A DNA stretch of 35,316 nt, taken from an uncultured Acidimicrobiales bacterium (GTDB lineage Bacteria > Actinomycetota > Acidimicrobiia > Acidimicrobiales > CADCTF01). The position numbers and the translations under genes were made by a program. Location of the stretch: positions 1 through 35,316 of the forward strand of contig CADCTF010000003.1 of the NCBI GenBank assembly GCA_902805655.1. The letters run 5' to 3'. The notes below the pieces were generated by a model. That model saw nothing but the letters and a program-made list of their open reading frames with translations, did not search any database and was not told where the DNA came from. This document shows, one piece after another, positions 15,062 through 28,236 of the stretch; positions within the stretch are counted from its first letter, which is position 1, and each line of letters opens with the position of its first letter.

Positions 15062-15418
15062 TCAGGACTGCTGCGGGGCCTCGATGGCCAGGAGTGCGGT
15101 CACGGCGTCGTCGACGTTGTCGGTGACGGTGACGATGCGGTCGAACCCCGTGGTGTGGAGCAGTCGGGTGAGGGTGGGCCGGTTGCACGAGACGGCAACG
15201 TCCCCGCCCAGCTCACGGGCCCGCCGGATGCCCCCGATGAGCGCACCGAGGCCGGCCGAGTCGACGAACGGCACACCGGACATGTCGATCAGGATGCGAC
15301 GGTTGGACGCCAGCTCGGCCAGGGCCTGGCGGAACTGGCTGACCGTGAAGGCATCGAGCTCCCCCACGGGACGGCAGATGACATAGCCGTCGGCGGTCTC
15401 TTGCTGGATGTCGAGCAC
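15062..15418 (-). CDS. STAS-domain anti-sigma factor antagonist
   Basis: This 118-residue single STAS domain resembles SpoIIAA/RsbV. These proteins sequester an anti-sigma kinase when unphosphorylated and are switched off by phosphorylation of a conserved Ser. That Ser is S54 in FVDSAGLGAL. The GTG start at 15418 follows an AGGAGGAG Shine-Dalgarno very closely. Neither the cognate kinase nor a sigma factor is in the window. It diverges from a lone receiver protein, with 98 bp between them. The family is certain; the pathway is unknown. Confidence 0.92.
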   Translation of the reverse strand: MLDIQQETADGYVICRPVGELDAFTVSQFRQALAELASNRRILIDMSGVPFVDSAGLGALIGGIRRARELGGDVAVSCNRPTLTRLLHTTGFDRIVTVTDNVDDAVTALLAIEAPQQS

Positions 15419-15504
15419 ATCTCCTCCTGGGGCGGCGCCGCGCCCCGCAAGGGGACGCCTCGACGCCGTCTTGGGACACTTGGAGCGTACTACCCGGCCT
15501 TCGG

Positions 15505-15510
15505 TAGCCT
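15505..15510 (+). promoter_or_regulatory. Putative -10 element (TAGCCT) for the receiver gene
   Basis: TAGCCT ends six nucleotides before GTG 15517, predicting a leaderless transcript. Confidence 0.5.
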
Positions 15511-15516
15511 GCCAAC

Positions 15517-15960
15517 GTGCCGGACATCATCATCGCCAGCGACTCGCCTCTCGTGCGTGCGGAGGTGCGGTCGGTGCTGTCGCCGTCCGACACCGTGCGG
15601 GAGGTCGACACAGGCCCCGCCGTGCTGGCCGGGGTGCTCGATCGGCAGCCCGACGTCGTCGTCTGCGACATGCAGATGGGCCAGATGGGCGGCATCGCGG
15701 TCTGCCTCGACATGCGACTCGAGGAGAGCGGCGGGCGCATCGACCATGTGCCCGTGCTGCTCCTCATCGACCGGCGGCCCGACGTCTTCCTGGCCAAGCG
15801 GGCCGATGCCGAAGGCTGGGTGGTGAAGCCTCTCCAACCTCTGCAGCTGCGGCGGGCGATCAAGGCCCTCGCCGCCGGCGGCCGGTGGGAGGACGAGAGC
15901 TACCGGCCGGCCGAGTCGGCCGCGGCGGCTACCATGAGCGGCCTTCCCGTGGACGACTAG
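15517..15960 (+). CDS. Stand-alone response-regulator receiver-like protein
   Basis: This 147-residue single receiver domain has no output domain. The phosphoacceptor position is D51 in VVVCDMQMG and the conserved Lys is in WVVKPL. The acidic pocket is reduced (S8-D9 instead of two acids), and the usual switch Thr/Ser after beta-4 is not obvious (VLLLIDRR). It may therefore be only weakly phosphorylated or may signal through binding. The last 30 residues are Ala-rich and probably unstructured. The GTG start is placed by the adjacent -10. It diverges from the STAS gene, and a tRNA gene follows 16 bp downstream. The orphan histidine kinase at 4453 is a possible but unproven partner. Confidence 0.8.
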   Translation: MPDIIIASDSPLVRAEVRSVLSPSDTVREVDTGPAVLAGVLDRQPDVVVCDMQMGQMGGIAVCLDMRLEESGGRIDHVPVLLLIDRRPDVFLAKRADAEGWVVKPLQPLQLRRAIKALAAGGRWEDESYRPAESAAAATMSGLPVDD

Positions 15961-15976
15961 CAGCCGTCCACACCGA

Positions 15977-16053
15977 CGGGTGGTGGCGCAGTTTGGCAGC
16001 GCGCTGCGTTCGGGACGCAGAGGCCGGGAGTTCAAATCTCCCCCACCCGACCA
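15977..16053 (+). tRNA. tRNA-Pro (anticodon CGG)
   Basis: The cloverleaf is complete. The acceptor stem CGGGTGG (15977-15983) pairs with CCACCCG (16043-16049), the anticodon stem CTGCG/CGCAG frames the loop TTCGGGA (anticodon CGG), and the T-arm GGGAG/CTCCC frames TTCAAAT. The discriminator is A16050 and the 3' CCA is encoded (16051-16053). Confidence 0.97.
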
Positions 16054-16068
16054 CATGAGCTCGATGCG

Positions 16069-16095
16069 AACCCCGGTGCCGCTGGCGCCGGGGTT
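16069..16095 (+). terminator. Intrinsic terminator after tRNA-Pro
   Basis: AACCCCGGTGCC (16069-16080) pairs with GGCGCCGGGGTT (16084-16095) around a GCT loop, with one G-T wobble, and is followed by CTTGT. It is one of the strongest terminators in the window. Confidence 0.8.
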
Positions 16096-16134
16096 CTTGT
16101 CGTCCCGAGCCGGTGCCCGAGGAGGGCCACTGGG

Positions 16135-16140
16135 TATCCT
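16135..16140 (+). promoter_or_regulatory. Putative -10 element (TATCCT) for the GH63-like gene
   Basis: TATCCT is followed by six nucleotides and GTG 16147, the leaderless pattern. Confidence 0.5.
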
Positions 16141-16146
16141 CCACCC

Positions 16147-17478
16147 GTGTCGGAGGCCGCGATCCCATCCGACCGGGCGCTGCGCGACGCCGCCCTTCGG
16201 GTGCTGGCCGACAACCGGCGGGGCGACGCCACCGTCCCGTCCCCGGGGCTCTATCCCCACCAATGGCTGTGGGACTCGGCTTTCGTGGCCATGGGCCTCG
16301 CAGCCCATGATCCAGGCGCGGCCGCCGCGGAGCTGCTGAGCCTGCGGCGCGGCCAGTGGGACAACGGCATGCTGCCGCACATCATCTTCAGCGACACCCC
16401 CGACTACTGGGAGGGGCCCGACTTCTGGCGGTCCCGCGAGGTGACGGGCTCGCCCTCGGGCGTGGACACCTCGGCCATCACCCAGCCGCCCGTGGTGACG
16501 ATCGCGGCGGAGACGGTGGCCGGCCGCCTGCCGGCAGAGGAAGGCAGGCACTTCCTGGAATCGGTCTATCCCATGCTGCTCCGGTACCACGCCTGGATCT
16601 ACCGCGAGCGGGTGCGCTCGAGCGGGCTGGCGGTGATCGTCCACCCGTGGGAGACCGGGCTCGACAACTCGCCACCGTGGATGGAGCTCATGAAGCGGGC
16701 CCCGGGTGCCCCCGTCGGGATGTTCCTCGAGAGAGTCGGCCTCGGACGGCTCAACACCAAGCGACGCGGTGACACGAGGAAGGTGCCCCTCGAAGAGCGG
16801 CAGACCAACGTCGAGACGCTGCGGACGAAGGCGCTCGCCGAGCGCTACCGCAGCTGGGGCTACGACTCGGGCGTGATCCTGGCGCGCAGCAAGGTCGTCG
16901 TCGAGAGCGTCGACTTCAACTCGATCCTGGTCCGGGCCAACCGTGCCCTGGACGCCATCGCCGAAGCACTCGATCGACGCCTGCCCGACGACCTCGCGGC
17001 CGCCATGCAGAAGACGGAGCAAGCGCTCGAGTCGCTGTGGGACGACGAGTCGGAGGAGTACTTCTCCAGGGACTTCCGCACGCAGGCGCCGATGCGCACG
17101 TCCTCGGTCGTCACCTTCATGCCGCTGTACGCCGGGACCTGCAGTGCCGAGCGGGCGAGAAGCCTGGTGGCGAAGCTCAACGACCCTCGGCGCTACGCAA
17201 CCCCCTACCCCGTCCCGAGCGCGCCGCTGGACTCGCCGTACTTCAGCGACCGCCGGTACTGGCAGGGCCCGACGTGGATGAACATGAACCACTTCATCGC
17301 CGAGGGGCTCCGTGGCGCCGGGTACCTCGACGAGGCGGCAACCATCGAGCGCAGCACCGTGGACCTGGTTCGCAGGAGCGGGTTCCGCGAGTACTACTCA
17401 CCCCTGACGGGCGAAGGGCTCGGAGCCGGGGACTTCTCCTGGACGGCGGCGCTGGTGCTGGAGCACTTGGCGGAGTAG
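16147..17478 (+). CDS. GH63-like (alpha/alpha)6 glycoside hydrolase, MGH1/glucosylglycerate hydrolase type
   Basis: This 443-residue protein resembles the mannosylglycerate/glucosylglycerate hydrolase group within GH63, which degrade compatible solutes such as glucosylglycerate. Characteristic blocks are HQWLWDSAF (residues 37-45), QWDNGMLPHI, HPWETGLDNSPPW, RYWQGPTWMNMNHF and EYYSPLTGEGLGAGDFSWT. The D in LWDSAF and the acidic residue of the GLGAGDFSWTAA block are candidate substrate or catalytic residues. There is no signal peptide, so it acts in the cytosol. GTG 16147 is set by the adjacent -10. Solute identity cannot be read from sequence. A compatible-solute role would fit the osmoprotectant-type transporter at 30585-34127. 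Confidence 0.85.
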   Translation: MSEAAIPSDRALRDAALRVLADNRRGDATVPSPGLYPHQWLWDSAFVAMGLAAHDPGAAAAELLSLRRGQWDNGMLPHIIFSDTPDYWEGPDFWRSREVTGSPSGVDTSAITQPPVVTIAAETVAGRLPAEEGRHFLESVYPMLLRYHAWIYRERVRSSGLAVIVHPWETGLDNSPPWMELMKRAPGAPVGMFLERVGLGRLNTKRRGDTRKVPLEERQTNVETLRTKALAERYRSWGYDSGVILARSKVVVESVDFNSILVRANRALDAIAEALDRRLPDDLAAAMQKTEQALESLWDDESEEYFSRDFRTQAPMRTSSVVTFMPLYAGTCSAERARSLVAKLNDPRRYATPYPVPSAPLDSPYFSDRRYWQGPTWMNMNHFIAEGLRGAGYLDEAATIERSTVDLVRRSGFREYYSPLTGEGLGAGDFSWTAALVLEHLAE

Positions 17479-17497
17479 CCCTCGGCGCGCCCGGCCG

Positions 17498-17503
17498 TAG
17501 CCT
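17498..17503 (+). promoter_or_regulatory. Putative -10 element (TAGCCT) for the MazG-like gene
   Basis: TAGCCT is followed by seven nucleotides and GTG 17511. It lies only 20 bp after the preceding stop, so the small gene may have its own leaderless promoter. Confidence 0.45.
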
Positions 17504-17510
17504 TCGAGCC

Positions 17511-17795
17511 GTGGAGCTCCGCGCTTTCCAGGACCTGATCGATCGCACCTACGGCACGCGGGACGCCGCTCGAGGCATCCCGGCCGCCGTGGCCTGGCTG
17601 GCGGAAGAGGTCGGCGAGCTGGCCAAGGCCGCCCGGAAGGGCACGGTGGAGGAACAGCTCGAGGAGCTGGCCGACGTGCTGGCGTGGACGGTGTCGCTCG
17701 CCTCCCAGCTCGGGCTCGACTCGGAGGACGCCATCGCCCGCTACGCCGGCGGTTGCCCGAAGTGCCGCGCGATCCCCTGCGCCTGCCCGGGCTGA
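17511..17795 (+). CDS. MazG-like nucleotide pyrophosphohydrolase with C-terminal Cys cluster
   Basis: This 94-residue all-alpha NTP-pyrophosphatase domain of the MazG superfamily hydrolyses nucleoside triphosphates to monophosphates, often for pool cleaning. The magnesium motif E32-E33-x-x-E36 ... E52-x-x-D55 is intact. The last 13 residues (CPKCRAIPCACPG) contain four cysteines, C82, C85, C90 and C92, a likely small zinc knuckle not needed for the MazG fold. The GTG at 17511 fits both the homology start and the upstream -10. It converges on asd with a 7-bp gap. Confidence 0.88.
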   Translation: MELRAFQDLIDRTYGTRDAARGIPAAVAWLAEEVGELAKAARKGTVEEQLEELADVLAWTVSLASQLGLDSEDAIARYAGGCPKCRAIPCACPG

Positions 17796-17802
17796 CCCCC
17801 GA

Positions 17803-20038
<2,236 letters not shown>

Positions 20039-20048
20039 GGGATCTCCG

Positions 20049-20079
20049 AGCCTACCGGCGGGTGTCCAGCCGCTACGTT
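20049..20079. promoter_or_regulatory. Divergent -10 elements for lysC and the cyclophilin gene
   Basis: Minus-strand TAGGCT (20054-20049) lies 10 nt before lysC ATG 20038. Plus-strand TACGTT (20074-20079) lies 8 nt before ATG 20088. The two promoters are separate rather than overlapping. Confidence 0.45.
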
Positions 20080-20087
20080 CTTTCGCC

Positions 20088-20882
20088 ATGCCCAGCGACA
20101 AGCGCCAGCGTCATCGCGAGGGCCGTGACTCGCGCCGGGTCGAGGCTCTGGCGGCACAGCGCAAGGCGGCGAAGCGGCGGCAGATCATCAGCGTCGCGGT
20201 GCTGGTGGCCGTCATCCTGGGCATCGGCTTCCTCCTCAGCCGCACCGGCGGTGACGACGACACCGTGTCCGCAAGCGGCGACCCGGGGACGACGACCACC
20301 ACCACGGCGCCCTCACCAGCTGTTGCGCCGACCTGCCCGCCCGCCGAGGGGGTCCCCACGCCGAACCGTGCGTTCACCGGCGCTCCCGTGACGTGCATCG
20401 ACCCGGCCAAGCGCTACTCGGCCACCGTCACCACCGATGTCGGGTCGTTCACCATCGACCTCGACGCCACCAAGGCGCCGGTGACCGTGAACAGCTTCGT
20501 GTTCCTCGCCCGCCACGGCTACTACCGGGAAGTGCCGTTCCACCGGGTGATCCCGGGCTTCGTGGTGCAGGGCGGCGCCAACCCTGCAGGTGCGGGCAAC
20601 GGCGGGCCGGGCTACCGGTTCAACGACGAGCTGCCCGCGGCCGGCGACTACAAGATCGGCTCCGTGGTGATGGCCAACTCCGGGCCGAACACGAACGGCA
20701 GCCAGTTCTTCGTCATCACAGGGGACCAGGGCGTGGCCTTGGACCCCAAGTACAACCTCTTCGGGCAGGTGACAGGCGGGCTCGACGTGGTCAAGAAGAT
20801 CGAGGCGGACGGCTCCCCTACCGGCACGCCGGCAACGTCGCACCGCATCACAGACGTCAAGATCAACGAATCCGCGAAGTAA
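20088..20882 (+). CDS. Membrane-anchored cyclophilin-type peptidyl-prolyl isomerase
   Basis: This 264-residue protein has a basic N-terminus (1-31), one transmembrane helix (about 32-51), a Thr/Pro/Ser-rich external linker (55-105) and a cyclophilin domain (about 108-262). Core motifs are NSFVFLARHGYY, PFHRVIPGFVVQGG with the active-site Arg, and GPNTNGSQFFVIT. The domain is predicted to lie outside the membrane and help fold secreted or envelope proteins. ATG 20088 follows a TACGTT -10 by 8 nt. A second, anchor-less cyclophilin follows after 21 bp. Confidence 0.94.
   Translation: MPSDKRQRHREGRDSRRVEALAAQRKAAKRRQIISVAVLVAVILGIGFLLSRTGGDDDTVSASGDPGTTTTTTAPSPAVAPTCPPAEGVPTPNRAFTGAPVTCIDPAKRYSATVTTDVGSFTIDLDATKAPVTVNSFVFLARHGYYREVPFHRVIPGFVVQGGANPAGAGNGGPGYRFNDELPAAGDYKIGSVVMANSGPNTNGSQFFVITGDQGVALDPKYNLFGQVTGGLDVVKKIEADGSPTGTPATSHRITDVKINESAK
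20487..20512 (+). repeat. Direct repeat copy 1 within tandem cyclophilin genes
   Basis: These 26 bases are identical to 21030-21055 and encode the shared VNSFVFLAR core. They reflect paralogy plus conserved codon choice. Confidence 0.8.
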
Positions 20883-20903
20883 CCGAGCAGAAGGCAGGAC
20901 GAC

Positions 20904-21422
20904 ATGGCCAAGCAGTGGAGCTCCCCGCCCGAGATGCAGATCGACACCTCCAAGCGCTACACGGCCGAGATGAAGACGTCGATGGGCACCCTCGTCATCG
21001 CCCTCGACGCAGCCGGCGCCCCGAACACGGTGAACAGCTTCGTGTTCCTCGCCCGTGAGGGCTTCTACGACGGCGTCACCTGCCATCGCGTCATCCAGGG
21101 CTTCGTGATCCAGGGCGGCGACCCCACGGGCACCGGCACGGGCGGCCCCGGCTACAAGTACGCCGACGAGCTGCCGGCTCGCGGGCGGTACGAGATCGGC
21201 TCTCTGGCCATGGCCAACGCCGGACCCAACACCAACGGCAGCCAGTTCTTCATCATCTCCGGCCCCCAGGGCGTCCAGCTGCCTCCCAGCTACTCGCTGT
21301 TCGGCAAGGTGGTGAAGGGCCTCGACGTCGTGGACCAGATGGAGAAGGTCCCCACCGGCCCCGGTGACAAGCCGGTCACGCCGCTCGTCATCGAGTCGGT
21401 CACCATCACCGAAGCCGAGTAG
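20904..21422 (+). CDS. Cytosolic cyclophilin-type peptidyl-prolyl cis-trans isomerase
   Basis: This 172-residue cyclophilin has no signal or membrane segment, so it should act in the cytosol. Motifs parallel the preceding gene: NSFVFLAREGFY, CHRVIQGFVIQGG (active-site Arg) and GPNTNGSQFFIIS. It catalyses proline isomerisation during folding. It begins at ATG 20904 behind AAGGCAGGA and probably shares a transcript with the membrane-bound paralogue. A cyclase-family gene starts 5 bp after its stop. The pair looks like a local duplication in which one copy gained, or one lost, an envelope anchor. Confidence 0.94.
   Translation: MAKQWSSPPEMQIDTSKRYTAEMKTSMGTLVIALDAAGAPNTVNSFVFLAREGFYDGVTCHRVIQGFVIQGGDPTGTGTGGPGYKYADELPARGRYEIGSLAMANAGPNTNGSQFFIISGPQGVQLPPSYSLFGKVVKGLDVVDQMEKVPTGPGDKPVTPLVIESVTITEAE
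21030..21055 (+). repeat. Direct repeat copy 2 within tandem cyclophilin genes
   Basis: These 26 bases are identical to 20487-20512. This is a potential substrate for recombination between the two genes. Confidence 0.8.
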
Positions 21423-21427
21423 CGGGC

Positions 21428-22402
21428 GTGGCCTCGGAGCTGCCGTCCTACGACGACCTCCCGATCCGCCCGGAGCTTCCGGCCGGGTCGGCGTGGGGCG
21501 TGTGGGGGGACGACGACCCGCTCGGTTGCCTGAACCTGCTGACCACCGAGCGCACCCTCAGGGGACTCGGCCTGGCCCGGCGCGGCGCCGTCTTCGCCTT
21601 GAACCTGGAAGCCGAGCTGCCCTCGCCCCCGCTGTTCAACCGATCCGCGTTCGAGCACCGCATCAACGGCCTTGGCTCGCCCGTGAGTCGCGACGACGAG
21701 CTGCACGCATGGAACACCCAGAGCTCGAGCCAGTGGGACTCCCTGCGCCACGTGCGCAGTCCGCACGGCTTCTGGAACAACCTCGACGAGACCGAGCTCG
21801 GCATCCATCACTTCGCCCGCCGAGGCATCGTCTGTCGCGCCGTGCTGGCCGACGTGGCCCGGTGGCGTGAGGCACAGGGTCGCCCGTTGCGACCCGACGC
21901 CGCCGACCCCATCGAGCCGCACGAGGTGACGGCCACGCTCGAGGCCCAAGGGGTGCAGGTCGAGCAGGGCGACGTGCTCCTGATCCGCACCGGTTGGGTG
22001 GCCTGGTACCGCACGCTCGACGAGGTCGCCCGCACGGCCTTGGCCGGCTCGCTCCAGGCGCCCGGGCTCCGGCCCGGCCGAGCCACTGCGCAGCTGCTGT
22101 GGGACCTCCACATCGCGGCCGTCGCGGCCGACAACCCCTCACTGGAGGTCTGGCCTCCCGGAGCCCTCTCCACGTCGGAGGAGCGCGCCGCGATGCGGGC
22201 GGATCCCGAGCGGGGCCTTGAGTTCTTCGTGCACCTGGCGCTGCTGCCGCTCCTCGGCCTGCCGATCGGCGAGCTTTGGGACCTCGATGCGCTGGCGGCC
22301 GACTGCGCGGCGGACGGCGTGTACGAGCTCCTCTTCACCTCGGCTCCCTTGAACCTGCAGTCGGGCGTCGCGTCGCCGCCCAACGCCCTGGCGATCAAGT
22401 AG
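21428..22402 (+). CDS. Cyclase-family (kynurenine formamidase-like fold) hydrolase
   Basis: This 324-residue protein of the cyclase family (PF04199) includes arylformamidases and polyketide-related hydrolases that use a metal site. The canonical HxGTHxDxPxH motif is represented by SQWDSLRH (residues 101-108), a variant that keeps the Asp and final His but not the leading His and Thr. The downstream GDVLLIRTGW and IAAVAADNPSLEVWP blocks are typical. GTG 21428 starts five bases after the cyclophilin stop, so it is likely co-transcribed. The substrate is unknown. Metal binding could be altered by the motif variant. Confidence 0.82.
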   Translation: MASELPSYDDLPIRPELPAGSAWGVWGDDDPLGCLNLLTTERTLRGLGLARRGAVFALNLEAELPSPPLFNRSAFEHRINGLGSPVSRDDELHAWNTQSSSQWDSLRHVRSPHGFWNNLDETELGIHHFARRGIVCRAVLADVARWREAQGRPLRPDAADPIEPHEVTATLEAQGVQVEQGDVLLIRTGWVAWYRTLDEVARTALAGSLQAPGLRPGRATAQLLWDLHIAAVAADNPSLEVWPPGALSTSEERAAMRADPERGLEFFVHLALLPLLGLPIGELWDLDALAADCAADGVYELLFTSAPLNLQSGVASPPNALAIK

Positions 22403-22414
22403 CGCGGATCGACC

Positions 22415-22450
22415 GGTACCCGGCCGGCGCCGCTGCGCCGGCCGGGAACC
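22415..22450. terminator. Strong bidirectional terminator hairpin
   Basis: A perfect 12-bp stem (CCCGGCCGGCGC at 22419-22430, complement at 22435-22446) has a 4-nt loop. It is extended by GGT/ACC pairs beyond one mismatch. It lies between the converging cyclase-family and thiolase genes. Confidence 0.8.
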
Positions 22451-22470
22451 GTCACTGCCGAGCTGGCGGG

Positions 22471-23625
22471 CTACAGCTCCTGGTTGGTCAGCACGAGGGT
22501 GCCGGAAGCGGCGAACATGCCGCCGACGCCGTGGGCGATGCTGATCTTCACGTTCGGCACCTGCGCGGCCGCCGTGCCACGCACCTGGCGCACCGACTCC
22601 TGGATGGCGAACATGCCGTACATCCCGGTGTGGGTGTACGACAGGCCGCCGCCGTTGGTGTTGAGCGGCAACGAGCCGCCGGGCTTGGTGTTGCCCTCGG
22701 CGATGAACGCCCCGGCCTCGCCGCGACCGACGAAGCCCAGATCCTCCAGGCCGTAGATCGGCAGGTGGGCGAAGGCGTCGTAGATCATCAGGTGGTCGAC
22801 GTCCGCGTGGCTGATGCCGGCCTCGGCGAACGCCTTGGCGCCGGCGACTCGGAACGCCTTGGAGGTGGTGAAGTCCTCCATCTGGGACACCATCGGCGTC
22901 TCCGACGACTCGCCGGTGCCCATGAGGTACACGGGCGGGTTGGGCAGATCCATCGCCCGGGCCCGCTCGGCCGAGGTCACGATGACCGCACCGCCGCCGT
23001 CGGTGACGAGGCAGCACTCCAGCAGGTGCATCGGGTAGGCGACCATCCGGGACGACAGCACGTCGTCGACGGTGACGAGGTCCCGCATCATCGCCCGGGG
23101 GTTCTGGGCGGCCCACTCACGCTGCACCACCGCCACCGACGCGAGCTGCTCGTGGGTGAGGCCGAGCTCCTTCATGTAGCGGAGGACCCCGATGGGGAAC
23201 ATGGTGGGCGGGCCGGTGGGGCCGTAGGGCACCTCGAACTGGCCCTGCAGGGACCCGTCGCCGCCGCCACCGAAGCCGGCCATCCCGACGCGGGACTTGC
23301 CCGACTCGCCATGGGTCACGAGCACCATCTCGCACATGCCGGCATCGATCGCGGCGGCGGCGTGACGCACGTGCAGCATGAACGAGCAGCCGCCGACACT
23401 GGTGCCGTCGACGTAGCTCGGGGTGATGCCGAGGTACTGGGCGACAGCCACGGGGCTCTGCCCGGCACAGGCGATGCCGTCGATGTCCGACTTGGCGATG
23501 CCGGCGTCGGCGATGGCGTTGCGCGCCGCGTCGGCGTGGAGGCCGATGGCTGAGAGGTGCGGGATGCGGCCGAGCTCGGTGGTCTCGGCGGCGCCGATGA
23601 TGGCGATCCTGCCCCTGATGCTCAT
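22471..23625 (-). CDS. Thiolase-family protein (SCP2/Ltp-like)
   Basis: This 384-residue member of the thiolase superfamily is close to the lipid-transfer-protein (SCP2-thiolase/Ltp2) group, which performs thiolytic or retro-aldol cleavage on acyl-CoA or sterol side-chain substrates. C80 in SVGGCSF lies at the nucleophile position. The late blocks NTNGGGLSYTHTG and AHGVGGMFAASGTLVL are the family's second and third active-site regions. ATG 23625 overlaps the stop of the DUF35 partner gene (ATGA). Such thiolase-DUF35 pairs form stable complexes, as in actinobacterial steroid degradation. No other steroid genes are present here, so the substrate is open. Confidence 0.9.
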   Translation of the reverse strand: MSIRGRIAIIGAAETTELGRIPHLSAIGLHADAARNAIADAGIAKSDIDGIACAGQSPVAVAQYLGITPSYVDGTSVGGCSFMLHVRHAAAAIDAGMCEMVLVTHGESGKSRVGMAGFGGGGDGSLQGQFEVPYGPTGPPTMFPIGVLRYMKELGLTHEQLASVAVVQREWAAQNPRAMMRDLVTVDDVLSSRMVAYPMHLLECCLVTDGGGAVIVTSAERARAMDLPNPPVYLMGTGESSETPMVSQMEDFTTSKAFRVAGAKAFAEAGISHADVDHLMIYDAFAHLPIYGLEDLGFVGRGEAGAFIAEGNTKPGGSLPLNTNGGGLSYTHTGMYGMFAIQESVRQVRGTAAAQVPNVKISIAHGVGGMFAASGTLVLTNQEL

Positions 23626-24044
23626 TGTCCGCCTCCGGTGCTCGCAGGCTGGAAGACCGGCAGCATCATGTCGCCACGGGGCTCGAAGGTGACCTCGAGT
23701 GCCATGTCGAGCTCGAGGTTCTCCGGGGTGTTCTCGATGCCCACGATGTTGGACATCATGCGGGGGCCTTCGTCGAGCTGCACCACCGCAATGGCGTAGG
23801 GCGCCTCGAACCCTGGCGCCGCCCGGTGGTTGATGACGTAGGTGTGCAGGGTGCCGCGACCGCTCGCCGTCTCCCACGTGACCTGGTCGGAGAGACACGT
23901 GGGGCAGAACGGGCGGGGCGGGAAGTAGTGGGCGTCGCAGGACGAGCACCGCTGGAGCCGTAGCTCACCGGCAGCACAGCCGTCCCAGAACGGTTGGGTC
24001 TCAGGCGTGGGCCGCGGTACGGCCTTGGATGGCGTCGTCGTCAC
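23622..24044 (-). CDS. DUF35 OB-fold/zinc-ribbon partner of thiolase
   Basis: This roughly 140-residue protein has an N-terminal rubredoxin-like zinc ribbon (C33-x2-C36, C47-x2-C50) and an OB-fold acyl-CoA-binding domain. These proteins bind SCP2-type thiolases and are needed for their function. The GTG at 24044 is preferred because it follows a GAGG-type ribosome site and gives a typical N-terminus (MTTTPSKAVPRP). A GTG at 24086 would add 14 residues. Its stop overlaps the thiolase start by four bases, which supports complex formation. It diverges from the adenylyl cyclase gene. Confidence 0.88.
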   Translation of the reverse strand: MTTTPSKAVPRPTPETQPFWDGCAAGELRLQRCSSCDAHYFPPRPFCPTCLSDQVTWETASGRGTLHTYVINHRAAPGFEAPYAIAVVQLDEGPRMMSNIVGIENTPENLELDMALEVTFEPRGDMMLPVFQPASTGGGQ

Positions 24045-24109
24045 CTCTGCACCCTCGTCCCGCTCCGACGGCGCGGTCAAGTCCACGCCGGGAGATCACC
24101 GTTGCGCCC

Positions 24110-24115
24110 TAACCT
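24110..24115 (+). promoter_or_regulatory. Putative -10 element (TAACCT) for the adenylyl cyclase gene
   Basis: TAACCT is followed by 8 nt and ATG 24124. It supports this start over the upstream in-frame ATG at 24007. Confidence 0.5.
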
Positions 24116-24123
24116 GCTGGTCG

Positions 24124-27609
<3,486 letters not shown>

Positions 27610-27648
27610 GCCGTTACCGCCGGCCGGACCAGGGGAAGGATGGCGCCC

Positions 27649-28227
27649 ATGAACGCCCTCAGCCTGCTGAAGCAGGACCACGGCAACGTGGATCACCTCT
27701 TCTCGCGCTTCGAGGCTCTCCGCTCCGACGCAAACGACGACGAGAAGGCACGCGTGCGTGACCTCGTCGTCGAGCAGCTCTCCGTGCACGCCCAGATCGA
27801 AGAGCAGCTCTTCTATCCGGCGGTGCGCGAGAGGCTGGACGACGACTTCGACGTGCTGGAGGGTCTGGAAGAGCACCACATCGTCAAGTGGACGTTGTCC
27901 GAGCTCGAAGGCATGCCTCCGTCGGCCGAGCGCTTCGACGCCAAGATGACCGTGCTCATCGAGTCGGTGCGCCACCACGTCGGCGAGGAGGAGGAAGATC
28001 TCTTTCCCAAGGTGCGCGCCGCGTTCACCGTCGAGGAGCTCAACGATCTCGGGGAGGCGATGGAGGCACTGAAGTCCGCGGCCCCGACCCGTCCCCACCC
28101 CCGTTCGCCGGACACGCCCCCGTTCAACACGTTGCTGGCCCTGCCGCTCACCGTGGCCGACCGAGCCGTCCGCATCGGTCTGAGCCTCGTCGGCCGGGCC
28201 GTCAAGATGACCCCGCTGGGACACTGA
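27649..28227 (+). CDS. Hemerythrin HHE-domain protein
   Basis: This 192-residue protein has an N-terminal four-helix hemerythrin-like domain (1-145). Candidate di-iron ligands are H11, H47 and E51 (HAQIEEQLFYP), H76 or H77, and H110 and E114 (HHVGEEEE). Such proteins bind O2 or NO or store iron. The C-terminal 45 residues are Pro-rich and then amphipathic (LLALPLTVADRAVRIGL). The ATG at 27649 lies about 9 nt after an AGGGGAAGG Shine-Dalgarno; ATG 27640 is directly abutting it and unlikely. It is followed after 9 bp by the 57-aa acidic protein, in a stress-type operon with a DsbA-like gene. Confidence 0.9.
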   Translation: MNALSLLKQDHGNVDHLFSRFEALRSDANDDEKARVRDLVVEQLSVHAQIEEQLFYPAVRERLDDDFDVLEGLEEHHIVKWTLSELEGMPPSAERFDAKMTVLIESVRHHVGEEEEDLFPKVRAAFTVEELNDLGEAMEALKSAAPTRPHPRSPDTPPFNTLLALPLTVADRAVRIGLSLVGRAVKMTPLGH

Positions 28228-28236
28228 GGAGAACCG

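Noticed and set aside
15490-17292. 600-residue minus-strand frame across the receiver, tRNA-Pro and GH63-like genes
   Set aside because: It crosses a tRNA gene and its terminator and shows no family motif.
22276-23553. 425-residue plus-strand frame opposite the thiolase
   Set aside because: Low-complexity antisense frame; the thiolase on the other strand has conserved motifs and a coupled partner gene.
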